Assembly (NCBI GenBank): GCA_017409765.1
Contig: JAFQSA010000012.1
Location: forward strand, 1 to 45,826
DNA: 45,826 nucleotides
Direction: 5' to 3'
Source of the DNA: Clostridia bacterium
GTDB lineage: Bacteria > Bacillota > Clostridia > Christensenellales > CAG-314
This document shows positions 29,406-37,560 of the stretch, one piece after another; positions within the stretch are counted from its first letter, which is position 1, and each line of letters begins with the position of its first letter. Under the pieces are notes generated by a model, which searched no databases, was not told the origin of the DNA, and worked only from the letters and a program-made list of their open reading frames with translations. Position numbers and translations under genes: made by a program.

Positions 29406-29907
29406 ATCTCAATTTGTAGAACAACTCAAAAATCCCAAACTTTGGCTAACCTTTGTGCTGATTGCAGTTTTGCTTTGGAGTTTTGCCTTCTATTGGATTG
29501 CGCAACCCACCAAAAGCGAAAAATTGGTCATTTGGCTTGCCGGCGACTTCCAACTCAAAACGGAAATCAAAAATAAAATCTTTTCCGCTGTCGAGCCATT
29601 GGGTATCAAGGTTGTCAATGCCAAAAGTTACAACCCCAACGATGCCTACTTCCCACAGGCATTCAGCCTGCAAGCGCACTCGGTTGATATCTACATTCTA
29701 ACCAAGGATTTTGCGCAAACTGTTTACCAAACGCAACTTTTCAGGCAAATGATGCAGTTTGATGGTGCAACCTATTTGCAATTTGACCAACAAAACTACG
29801 GTATCCATTTTGTTGGCGACTACTACATTTTTATCAACGCCATGTCCAAACAGAGCGACGACGTACTGCGTAGTGCGATTGCGGTGTTGATTTCGGAGGC
29901 ACAATGA
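29398..29907 (+). CDS. Membrane-anchored small extracytoplasmic protein, binding-protein-like fragment
   Basis: The 169-residue protein has one N-terminal membrane helix (about 18-38) then an outside domain. KLVIWLAGDFQLKTEI, and further on SVDIYILTKDFAQ, faintly resemble the first lobe of family 1 solute-binding proteins. If true it is a half-size, anchored binding module. This is a weak similarity. The start ATG 29398 overlaps the previous gene by eight bases, and its stop overlaps the next ATG (ATGA). No lipobox is seen. Confidence 0.7.
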   Translation: MTKSQFVEQLKNPKLWLTFVLIAVLLWSFAFYWIAQPTKSEKLVIWLAGDFQLKTEIKNKIFSAVEPLGIKVVNAKSYNPNDAYFPQAFSLQAHSVDIYILTKDFAQTVYQTQLFRQMMQFDGATYLQFDQQNYGIHFVGDYYIFINAMSKQSDDVLRSAIAVLISEAQ

Positions 29908-30848
29908 AAAAGGGCTTTATGCACAAATTGCTGTATGGCAAGGACAAAAGTCGCGACTACACCCACGACCAACTGCCATCCACCCGTGCAAAACAATTTT
30001 TTCATATCTACAAAACAGCTTTTGGCAAGTTGACAAACGTCAACATGCTAACGGCTCTTTTTGCGTTGCCCCTCATCGTGTGGGATTTGCTCGCCTCAGC
30101 CTACGTTGGCGATTTTCTCAAGGGCATGGATATCCCAACACAGTTTTCCTACCTACTAAACTTGACACTTCTGCAGTACGGCACGGAAATTCCCCTGATT
30201 ATGCTTGCATCCGTTGGCTTTGCCGGCGCACACTACGTCATTCGCAAAATCAGCTGGAAAGCCCCCGTCCAACTGCTCAAAGATTTTGGCAAAGGCATCA
30301 AAACCAACTACAAACAGTTTTTGGGCCTTGGCTTTATTGTTGGCATTGTCAATATGCTTGCCAACTACTTTATCGATTTTAGCATCTACACCTTTGGCGA
30401 AGATCAATTCAGCGCCATTTTGGGGCTTGTGAGCGTTGTTTTACTTGTGATAGCCGTTGGCTCGATAGCAATGTTTGCAACCTGTCAAAGCACCTTGTAC
30501 AACCTCACGTTTGGCAATTTACTAACCAACAGCATTGCGCTAACCTTCAAACGACTTTTTGCAAGTGTTGGCGTGTGTATCCTTTCTTGGCTACCCATCA
30601 TCATTTTCCAAGCATTGCCTTGGGTATTTGTGCACGTCATTGGCGGATGTGTAACCTTTGTGTTTAGTCTTAGTTTTGCCATCACAATGCAAACAGTCTA
30701 CTGCCACGGCGTGTTCGACAAATTTATCAACCAAAAGCAATATCCCGACTTTGTTGGTATGGGTCTTTCCACCGGCAAAAGTTATTTTCAAGCCATTTGC
30801 GATACAACCGAAGTGGAACAAAATCAACCACAGGGGGCGGAAAAATGA
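29904..30848 (+). CDS. Multi-pass membrane protein, YesL/DUF624-like
   Basis: The 314-residue protein has about six predicted membrane helices, with the cytoplasmic pattern VIRKISWKAPVQLLKDF and a repeat of it around TNSIALTFKRLFASV. This matches the style of YesL/DUF624 proteins, which often sit beside carbohydrate ABC importers. Its exact role is unknown. It starts with GGAGG upstream at ATGA overlapping the previous stop, and its own stop overlaps the ATPase start. The position argues for physical association with that ATPase. Confidence 0.75.
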   Translation: MKKGFMHKLLYGKDKSRDYTHDQLPSTRAKQFFHIYKTAFGKLTNVNMLTALFALPLIVWDLLASAYVGDFLKGMDIPTQFSYLLNLTLLQYGTEIPLIMLASVGFAGAHYVIRKISWKAPVQLLKDFGKGIKTNYKQFLGLGFIVGIVNMLANYFIDFSIYTFGEDQFSAILGLVSVVLLVIAVGSIAMFATCQSTLYNLTFGNLLTNSIALTFKRLFASVGVCILSWLPIIIFQALPWVFVHVIGGCVTFVFSLSFAITMQTVYCHGVFDKFINQKQYPDFVGMGLSTGKSYFQAICDTTEVEQNQPQGAEK

Positions 30849-32353
30849 GAGTTGATGCCAAATATGTTAGCCAAGTTTACCCCAGTGGAGTGTACGGCTT
30901 GGACGACTTTTCATTGCATATTGATAGTGGCGATTTCGTTGCCGTCGTTGGTCCATCAGGTTGTGGCAAAACAACCCTTTTGCGGGTACTTGCCGGATTG
31001 GAAAAAATCAGTTGTGGCGAACTGTACGTCAACGGCCTTTTGGCGGAAAACATCCCCTTGATTGAGCGAAAAATCGCATACGTGTTCCAAGAATATGCCC
31101 TTTACCCCAACTATACCGTGTGGGAAATTGTTCAAACGGCATTGCAACGCTACAAACTTTCGCCAGAGGAGGAAAACAAGCGTATCAAGCAAGCGCTAAT
31201 TGCCTTTGGCTTGGCGGATGTTGCCGGCGCATTGCCTCGTCAACTTTCCGGTGGTCAGCAACAACGCGTTGCCCTTGCAAAAGCGGTGGTAACCACTCCC
31301 GACTTGATTTTGTTTGACGAGCCACTTTCCAACGTTGCCCCCAAACAACGCGCCGAGTACATGCAGTACCTCAAACTCCTCAAGGAGCAACTGCCCAATG
31401 CAACCTTCGTGTATGCAACGCACAACAGTAGCGAGGCTTTCACTTTGGCAAACAAACTGCTTGTCATGTCCAACGGCAAAGTTTTGCAGTACGGCAACAC
31501 CCAACATGTCATGGCAAATCCCTATCACTTGGACGTTTTGCAAAGCCTTTCCCCAACGGAAACCTACAAGGTGGAACTAACCGACGGCATTGCCAAATTG
31601 GACGATATTGTGGTGCAAGTGGATGCGCCCAACCAACAGGTGGAACTTGCATTCAATCGCTTGACGGACAAGTGGTGTGTTTTCGATATCGACGGTAACT
31701 CCCTTGTTGGCCAACCACAGTATCTCAAAATTCCCGCATTGTACCAAAACAAAAAACTTACCGTTGGCGAACAAACTCTGCCTACTGACGAGCACTTTTC
31801 CGCCCGCTACTTGGGCGCGGAACAATGCAATCTTGTTGTTGCTACCGACCTTTTGAGCGATCACGACGATGGCGCTTGCGTAAGCCTGCACGTCACTCAT
31901 CTTGGCGACAACATTTTCGATATTTGTGGCACCAAAGTGCTACTAAAACAAATTAACACGTCTGCAACCAAGGTGTACTTCCGTATGGATGACCTTTCCT
32001 TGTGGACTAACTCTCGCAAACTTGCCCACTACAAGGTGTACAACAGCGCCTGTGTTGGCAAAGTGTTGTGGGGCAAGATTCATCTACCCTGTGGAAGTTT
32101 CCCCTACAATGGCAAAAATGGACGTGTCGTTGTAACCATCAAGGGTGGTGCGCACGCAACTTTGCAAAAGGGCGGACTTAAATTCTCCACCCTGTGCGAA
32201 GACGATTTCGGTAGCCATCGTTTGGCATACGTGCGACTAAAGGGCTTTGATAATTACGTCACTCTCAACGTCGGCAAGAACAAGTCCATGTCCAACAAAA
32301 AACACAAATTACAAATTGATTCCAAAGATATTTCCATTCGCTACATCCACTAA
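30845..32353 (+). CDS. Second sugar ABC ATPase with altered D-loop and extended C-terminus
   Basis: The 502-residue protein has Walker A GPSGCGKTT (36-44), Q-loop VFQEYALYPN, signature LSGGQQQR, Walker B LILFDEP with catalytic Glu159, and H-loop His193 (YATHNSSEA). The D-loop normally reads SNLDAK but here reads SNVAPK (162-167), so the conserved Asp at 165 is Ala. Loss of the D-loop Asp usually weakens coupling between the two ATP sites. The C-terminus extends past the normal TOBE region and ends in a block (YVRLKGFDNYVTL) shared with the ATPase at 6425. The start ATG 30845 overlaps the previous stop. It may be a regulatory or heterodimer partner rather than a full engine. Confidence 0.85.
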   Translation: MRVDAKYVSQVYPSGVYGLDDFSLHIDSGDFVAVVGPSGCGKTTLLRVLAGLEKISCGELYVNGLLAENIPLIERKIAYVFQEYALYPNYTVWEIVQTALQRYKLSPEEENKRIKQALIAFGLADVAGALPRQLSGGQQQRVALAKAVVTTPDLILFDEPLSNVAPKQRAEYMQYLKLLKEQLPNATFVYATHNSSEAFTLANKLLVMSNGKVLQYGNTQHVMANPYHLDVLQSLSPTETYKVELTDGIAKLDDIVVQVDAPNQQVELAFNRLTDKWCVFDIDGNSLVGQPQYLKIPALYQNKKLTVGEQTLPTDEHFSARYLGAEQCNLVVATDLLSDHDDGACVSLHVTHLGDNIFDICGTKVLLKQINTSATKVYFRMDDLSLWTNSRKLAHYKVYNSACVGKVLWGKIHLPCGSFPYNGKNGRVVVTIKGGAHATLQKGGLKFSTLCEDDFGSHRLAYVRLKGFDNYVTLNVGKNKSMSNKKHKLQIDSKDISIRYIH

Positions 32354-32366
32354 AGAAGGTGCACAA

Positions 32367-34109
32367 ATGAACTTCCAACACACCAAGTGTTACACAAAAG
32401 ACTACCCTCGACCACAGTTTGTCCGCAAAAACTGGCAAAACCTCAATGGCGAGTGGGATTTCTACCTCGACTACAACAACGTTGGCGAAAGTTGTGGCTT
32501 TGCCAACGGCTTTACCGCATCACAAAAGATACTTGTCCCCTTTGCCTACCAATGCCCAGCAAGTGGTATTGGCAACGAGCAACTTTGCCAAACAATTTGG
32601 TATCAACGCCACGTCAACGTGGACAAAACTCACGACCAACTTGCCCTTTTGCACCTCGAAGGATGCGACTACAACGCAACAGTTTGGGTAAACGGCAAAC
32701 TTTGTGGCAACGATAGCGGTGGATACCATCGAATGACCTTCGACATCACAAATGCCTGCAATGCTGGGGATAACCTTTTGGTAATCAAGGTTACGGATGA
32801 CTACTCTCGACTTATCCCCCGTGGCAAGCAACGTTGGGAAAAATCCAACTTTGGCTGTTGGTACGTGGATATTGCCGGCATCTACAAAACCGCCTGGCTG
32901 GAAGTTGTGCACAAAAACCACATCCAAGGGGTAAAAATAACACCAAATCTAAGTGACGGTAGTGTGTCAATCGACTTTGCCACAACAAACCAAAAGGGTC
33001 AACTTCAAGCCACAATTTGGTACCAAAACCAACTTGTGGAACAACTCACAATCCCTGCAAAAAACAACCACGTGGTGGCAAATTTGTTGAAAAACTTGCA
33101 CCTTTGGGAGCAAGGAGAGGGCAATTTGTACGACCTTCAGTTGGACCTAGTTTGCGATGGGGCAGTTACCGATAGTGTCGGCAGCTACTTCGGCATGAGG
33201 GAAATTTCCATTCAAGATGGACGCGTGCTTCTCAACGGCAAGCCACTTTACCAACGACTAATTTTGGATCAAGGCTATTGGCCACAATCTGCGCTAACTC
33301 CCCCAAGCGAACAAAGTTTGCAGCAAGATATCACGCTTACCCTTCAAATGGGCTTTAACGGCGCACGCAAGCACCAAAAGGTGGAGGACGAGCGCTACTT
33401 GTACTATGCCGATGTGTATGGTTTCATCGTCTGGGCGGAAATGCCATCCATGTACGATTTTACCGAGCAATCTGCGCAAAACTTTGAGCGCGAGTGGCTA
33501 CTTGCCGTTCATCAACAGTACAATCACCCTTGCATTTTGTGCTGGGTGCCCTTCAACGAAAGTTGGGGCGTGGAACACATTTTGACGGACAAAACCCAGC
33601 AAGATTTTGTCAACAAAGTGTACCACGCAACCAAGCAAATTGACCCAATGCGCCCCGTTATAACCAACGATGGTTGGGAACACACCATCTCCGACTTTGT
33701 AACGTTACATCACTACACGCAGGATGGCGCAACGCTAACAAAGGCATTTGGCAATGTGGCTGATTGTGTTGGTGGCCCTTGGTTGGACCACGACAGGCAA
33801 ACTTTTGCCCACGGCTACTTGCACCAAGGTCAACCCATTTTGCTAACCGAGTTTGGTGGCACATCCTTTGTCAAGGACACCTTTGGTGGCAACTGGGGCT
33901 ACGGTAGTGCCGTTGCAAACGATGCCGAGTACCTTGCCCGCCTTGGCAATTTGGTGGACTCTATCCGCGCTTTACCCCACATGCAGGGCTTTTGCTACAC
34001 TCAACTGACGGACGTCTATCAAGAGGTCAACGGCCTTCTCTACTTCGACCGCACCCCAAAGCAACCCCTAACGTCTTTCGCCCAAATCTTCGGCAACAAG
34101 GGCAAGTGA
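32367..34109 (+). CDS. Cytosolic family GH2 glycosidase
   Basis: The 580-residue protein has no signal peptide. The N-terminal sugar-binding jelly roll (about 10-175), Ig-like domain (about 180-270) and TIM barrel (about 275-580) are in the GH2 order. The acid/base is Glu398 (VPFNESWG) and the nucleophile is Glu495 (LLTEFGG). It lacks the extra C-terminal domains of long LacZ enzymes and is near the size of beta-glucuronidases and short beta-galactosidases; the substrate cannot be chosen. An AGAAGG site lies 13 bases after the ATPase stop. It is the last gene of the glycan locus. I see no clear terminator behind it, only 22 bases before foreign AT-rich DNA. Confidence 0.92.
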   Translation: MNFQHTKCYTKDYPRPQFVRKNWQNLNGEWDFYLDYNNVGESCGFANGFTASQKILVPFAYQCPASGIGNEQLCQTIWYQRHVNVDKTHDQLALLHLEGCDYNATVWVNGKLCGNDSGGYHRMTFDITNACNAGDNLLVIKVTDDYSRLIPRGKQRWEKSNFGCWYVDIAGIYKTAWLEVVHKNHIQGVKITPNLSDGSVSIDFATTNQKGQLQATIWYQNQLVEQLTIPAKNNHVVANLLKNLHLWEQGEGNLYDLQLDLVCDGAVTDSVGSYFGMREISIQDGRVLLNGKPLYQRLILDQGYWPQSALTPPSEQSLQQDITLTLQMGFNGARKHQKVEDERYLYYADVYGFIVWAEMPSMYDFTEQSAQNFEREWLLAVHQQYNHPCILCWVPFNESWGVEHILTDKTQQDFVNKVYHATKQIDPMRPVITNDGWEHTISDFVTLHHYTQDGATLTKAFGNVADCVGGPWLDHDRQTFAHGYLHQGQPILLTEFGGTSFVKDTFGGNWGYGSAVANDAEYLARLGNLVDSIRALPHMQGFCYTQLTDVYQEVNGLLYFDRTPKQPLTSFAQIFGNKGK

Positions 34110-34131
34110 CCTTCTCAAAAATCCAAATTGA

Positions 34132-34299
34132 TATAACTCAACAATAATTGAACAACAACAAATTGCAGAATACTTGAAACAAAAGTGTGATTACATCAAC
34201 GTAATGATTGTAATCAAACAACAAAAAATCGAAAAACTACAAGAATACAAAAAATCGCTAATTTACGAATACGTAACAGGCAAAAAGGAAGTTGTGCAG
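34132..34299 (+). pseudogene. hsdS: C-terminal remnant of type I restriction specificity subunit HsdS
   Basis: The frame after the TGA at 34129 encodes IEQQQIAEYLKQKC, then MIVIKQQKIEKLQEYKKSLI and YEYVTGKKEV. This is the typical closing helix and tail of HsdS target-recognition subunits. Everything before it (about 350 residues) and the hsdM gene are missing, and the glycan locus GH2 gene ends only 22 bases earlier. The remnant runs in frame into the next gene without a stop. The breakpoint marks a deletion or insertion boundary near 34110-34132. Confidence 0.75.
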
Positions 34300-35421
34300 A
34301 TGGCAAACAATGCTTACAAAGAATACGAAAAAATGCTATATTCTTATGCAAACGAATCAATACTATCGGAAGATGTAGTAAATGAGCTGTTTTCAGAGTT
34401 GTTGAAAGTATTACCGAACAATGGAAAACTTTACAAGTATAAAGCATTGAGTACTTTTCATTTAGATGAATTAGAAGATAAGTATGTGTGGTTTAGTTCT
34501 GCAAAGAATCTCAACGACAAAAAAGACTGCACATTCAATGTTTTGTTTCCCAAAGAGATGGAAGCGCTAGTAAAGTTTTTCTTGAAGGATGACAATTATC
34601 GCAAATTTTTGGCAACAAGTTTACATTCGGGTTTAGCTAAATTCTGCCGTGATTTAACCCTAACAATGGTAGAAGATGCTCTAAAATGTTTTTCTGGTAA
34701 TGGACCTAAACTTGCAAACTTGCAATTTGATGCATTTTGCAAAAAATACAGGTTAAATAAGTCACAGAAACAATTATTGCTACAAACTTCTCAACTTTAT
34801 AGAATTGTAGAACCAAGTGACCAATTGATAAGGAATATAGTTGGACGTATGTTCAATCAAATGCAGGAAGTTCGAAATAGTATGCACATATTGTCGTTGA
34901 CTACTTCCTATGATAAGGACAGCATGTGGGCATACTACTGCAATAATGAGGGAATTTGTATTGAATATGATTTTGCAAGGATAAATACAGCGGCTCTCAA
35001 ACGAGTTTTTATCAACACTCAAAAGGTTCGTTACGGCAAGAAAAAGAAGTTTAGTATTGTAGAATTGTTTAAGTCTAAAATCTACAATGATCATTTGGTA
35101 GAATCTGAAAAAATGATCTTCGAGCAGTTGCTGACCAAAGAAAAATCTTGGCGAGCGGAAGAAGAGTGGCGAACTATTATCAATGATCGTGGCAATACCA
35201 CTGGATCTAAAATTCCAGCCGATATTGTTAGTGCTGTTTATTTGGACTATTCTATACTGCAAAAAGACAAGGCGCAGCAAATAATTAGTTTGGCTCAAAC
35301 AAATAAATGGGCTATTTACATAAGGTATTTTAGTGAATTAGAGGGGCAATATCGCTATGTTGAATTGGAGGATTTGCCAAAATTGTCCAAAATTGAAAAT
35401 TGGACTAGATTTTCTAGTTAG
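34300..35421 (+). CDS. DUF2971-like protein in a restriction-modification context
   Basis: The 373-residue product starts at ATG 34300 with AAGGAAG upstream. The core YKALSTFHLDELEDKYVWFS, then SLTTSYDKDSMWAYYCNNEG and ICIEYDF, is characteristic of DUF2971 proteins. These are often found inside defence loci between restriction subunits; the activity is not established. DNA here is much more AT-rich than the glycan genes, with different codon use, which fits horizontal origin. The frame is open upstream into the HsdS tail, so a read-through fusion (415 residues from TTG 34174) is possible but less likely. The hsdR remnant follows after 33 bases. Confidence 0.78.
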   Translation: MANNAYKEYEKMLYSYANESILSEDVVNELFSELLKVLPNNGKLYKYKALSTFHLDELEDKYVWFSSAKNLNDKKDCTFNVLFPKEMEALVKFFLKDDNYRKFLATSLHSGLAKFCRDLTLTMVEDALKCFSGNGPKLANLQFDAFCKKYRLNKSQKQLLLQTSQLYRIVEPSDQLIRNIVGRMFNQMQEVRNSMHILSLTTSYDKDSMWAYYCNNEGICIEYDFARINTAALKRVFINTQKVRYGKKKKFSIVELFKSKIYNDHLVESEKMIFEQLLTKEKSWRAEEEWRTIINDRGNTTGSKIPADIVSAVYLDYSILQKDKAQQIISLAQTNKWAIYIRYFSELEGQYRYVELEDLPKLSKIENWTRFSS

Positions 35422-35454
35422 AAACAAGTAATTAAGGGATATAGGAGTATCATT

Positions 35455-35670
35455 ATGGATCTATCCGAAAAACGTTTTGAGCAGGATATTGAAAGCTTTT
35501 TGATAAGCCAAGCTGGCGGTTACGAGCAGTTTTCTTATACAAATCCTGATGGACACAGAATAAAGGCATTTTGCGAAAAAATCGCCTGTAATAAGCGGAT
35601 TGTTGAGCGTGTACCTATTGTTAGCCATTTCTTTTTACCGCTTACAAGCCAAAATACGGCCTCAAAATAG
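35455..35670 (+). pseudogene. hsdR: N-terminal fragment of type I restriction subunit HsdR, cut by the mobile element
   Basis: MDLSEKRFEQDIESFLIS followed by QAGGY is the usual start of HsdR nuclease-helicases of about 1000 residues. The reading frame here ends after 71 residues, and the similarity fades after about residue 25-45. A TAGGAG site precedes the ATG. The rest of hsdR is expected beyond the right end of the mobile element, outside this window. Confidence 0.7.
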
Positions 35671-35686
35671 GGCAAAAAATAAAAAA

Positions 35687-35724
35687 AATAGTCTAACCTG
35701 AACATTGGTTCAAATTAGACTATT
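35687..35724 (-). terminator. Terminator of the serine recombinase gene
   Basis: AATAGTCTAA (35687-35696) pairs with TTAGACTATT (35715-35724), and an inner TGAAC/GTTCA stem (35699-35703, 35708-35712) continues it. On the minus strand a T-run follows. The recombinase TAG stop lies inside the stem. It could also stop plus-strand hsdR transcription. Confidence 0.88.
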
Positions 35725-37261
35725 CTTGGCGGGATGTCGATGTTTGCATTCTAAAATCCAAACTGGTTTTTAGAACGGTGTTTGTGTCGTCAAGATCAAC
35801 CAAATCTACGGTTTTTCCACCCTTTATGTTAAAGTAGACCACAGTATGGTCATCGCTGACAAACACTTGACTAACCAAGTTATCTACAATTTTTTGTTGG
35901 TATTCCTTATCGTTTCTATCTCCTTTTAGCAACTCTGCTACAAAATCAATGATGTCCTTTTTAGTTATTTTGTAGCCACGTTCAAGTTCCAATAGTGCTT
36001 CTTGGTATTTCAAATCGTTAAGAAGAATTTCGTACTCCTCCATCTTCTTTTCGATGGTCTCTTGAAGAAGCCTGCTTTTTGCTTTTACAAAAGAATCAGC
36101 AAGTGCTTCAACCTCTCTTTGAGCATTTGCTATTTTCGTTTGGATTGACTTCAGATTGCTGACATCAGTCCTTTTTTCATAGTAGTTCAAAACATCAGTC
36201 GCAGCAACTTCTACATTTGCAGGGTCGCTTAGGAAGTCACAAACGCAATTTACTACGTATAACTCGATAGCATCCTTGTGTTCTCTACGTTTGTCACATT
36301 TGCCTCTTCTTTTCTTTTTGCAAGTATAGTAGTGGTATTCATATCCTTGCTTGCCAACACCTCCGTCCGAAACCATTTCTGAGCCACAATGAGCACAAAA
36401 TAGCTTACCAGACAAAAGATATGTTAGCTTTGCTTTGTTCATACCACCTAGGAAGTATTGGTTCTTTTTCAAGCGTTCTTGAACTCTCTCAAACAATCCT
36501 TTGTCTATAATTTGTGGATACATATTGTTGCACAAACGTCCACCAAATTCAAATTCTCCAGTGTACTTTCTATTAACCATCCAGTTATCAAAGGTCCTGC
36601 CCTTGAAGGGCTTGCCTTTATACCTGTATCCTTTCTCATTCAAGGTATCGGCTATTTCTTTTTTGGACTTACCTAAATCGTATTGCTCAAAAACAAATCT
36701 AATAATCTCTGCCTCTTCTTCCTTGATAGCAACACGCTTTATAAACTTGCCAGGCTTGCCGGAGATAGGTTCAAGGTCTATTTTGTAGCCATACACTAAA
36801 TATCCACCACAAAACGTTCCATTGGCAACACTTGTATCAAGGCCATCTCTAACACGTTTAGAAAGGCGCTTGCTGTATTTTTCAGCGTTCCACTCCAAGA
36901 ACATTTCATAGAACTCACCACCTTCATCCTCAGCAATAGGCTCCAATGCAGACAGCACCCTAATACCATACTTTTCTTTCAGCATTTCTTTGTACATAAT
37001 GCTGTCTCTACGGTTACGAGCAAATCTGTCAAACATGTACACGATTATATATTGAAAAGCCCCGCTGTTTGCATCGGCAATCATACGTTGAAATCCGGGA
37101 CGAGCATCATTCGTTCCCGTTTTTGCTTTGTCAGTATATATGTTAATATTCTTGAATCCCTTGCTTTCGGCAAATTCTCTACAAATACGAACTTGCGCTT
37201 CAATGCTTTGTTCATTTTGTCCGTGAGAACTAAATCTTGCGTAAATTACACAACTTTCCAT
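35720..37261 (-). CDS. Large serine recombinase (integrase) of the element
   Basis: The 513-residue protein has an N-terminal resolvase catalytic domain (1-150) with YARFSSHGQ (Ser11 as nucleophile) and the Arg-rich FDRFARNRRD. A recombinase DNA-binding domain (about 160-270) follows, then a zinc beta-ribbon (CAHC and a CKKKRRGKC pair, about 305-340) and a coiled-coil region (about 365-430). The length fits phage or transposon large serine integrases, which join attP and attB without ligase cofactors and need a directionality factor for excision; no obvious excisionase is seen here. The AAGGAGT site lies 7 bases before the ATG. It reads outward towards the left end of the element. Confidence 0.95.
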   Translation of the reverse strand: MESCVIYARFSSHGQNEQSIEAQVRICREFAESKGFKNINIYTDKAKTGTNDARPGFQRMIADANSGAFQYIIVYMFDRFARNRRDSIMYKEMLKEKYGIRVLSALEPIAEDEGGEFYEMFLEWNAEKYSKRLSKRVRDGLDTSVANGTFCGGYLVYGYKIDLEPISGKPGKFIKRVAIKEEEAEIIRFVFEQYDLGKSKKEIADTLNEKGYRYKGKPFKGRTFDNWMVNRKYTGEFEFGGRLCNNMYPQIIDKGLFERVQERLKKNQYFLGGMNKAKLTYLLSGKLFCAHCGSEMVSDGGVGKQGYEYHYYTCKKKRRGKCDKRREHKDAIELYVVNCVCDFLSDPANVEVAATDVLNYYEKRTDVSNLKSIQTKIANAQREVEALADSFVKAKSRLLQETIEKKMEEYEILLNDLKYQEALLELERGYKITKKDIIDFVAELLKGDRNDKEYQQKIVDNLVSQVFVSDDHTVVYFNIKGGKTVDLVDLDDTNTVLKTSLDFRMQTSTSRQE

Positions 37262-37288
37262 CTTGTTTACTCCTTATCTATTTTGTTC

Positions 37289-37434
37289 CAAATTGTCTTT
37301 GCGAACGAACTGAACTTGCCAGTAGGGCGCATTGTCAAGGAAAAAGACAATGGCTTATGCTTAACGAGGGATAACCATTGTCCCTTTACAATGTGGACTA
37401 ATGGCGACACCCAACCCCAAGCAAAGACAATTTG
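37289..37434 (-). ncRNA. Compound palindromic leader of the recombinase mRNA
   Basis: A perfect 14-bp outer inverted repeat (37289-37302 with 37421-37434; core AAATTGTCTTTGC) encloses a second stem (37316-37325 with 37398-37407, one mismatch and one G-U) and two inner hairpins (37330-37336 with 37346-37352; 37376-37381 with 37388-37393). The whole folds as a four-helix multibranch of about 146 bases. It would lie in the 5' leader of the recombinase transcript, ending 13 bases before the ribosome site. It might control recombinase translation, or serve as a DNA site for the recombinase or a partner. I know no named family that matches. Confidence 0.5.
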
Positions 37435-37476
37435 CAAAATAGTTTTTAGAAATTTCTAATTATTTCTTCAAATCGC

Positions 37477-37505
37477 TTGACTTCTACTCCTATTATAGCT
37501 AAAAT
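37477..37505 (+). promoter_or_regulatory. Promoter of the LexA-like repressor gene
   Basis: TTGACT (37477-37482), a 17-base spacer and TAAAAT (37500-37505). The start of transcription would fall near 37512, at the edge of the palindromic operator. Confidence 0.7.
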
Positions 37506-37520
37506 ATAATCATAACGCAA
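37492..37520 (-). promoter_or_regulatory. Divergent promoter of the serine recombinase gene
   Basis: On the minus strand TTGCGT (37520-37515), a 17-base spacer and TATAAT (37497-37492). The -35 box is one half of the palindromic operator, so a bound repressor would block it. The leader to the recombinase ATG would be about 225 bases. Confidence 0.6.
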
Positions 37521-37532
37521 CAAAAATTGCGT
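37515..37532. promoter_or_regulatory. Palindromic operator, likely LexA-like repressor site
   Basis: ACGCAA-CAAAAA-TTGCGT is a perfect 6-6-6 palindrome. It overlaps the start point of the repressor promoter and the -35 box of the recombinase promoter. Repressor binding is inferred from position. Confidence 0.65.
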
Positions 37533-37560
37533 ATTAAATTTAAAAAAGGTAAAAATTTTT

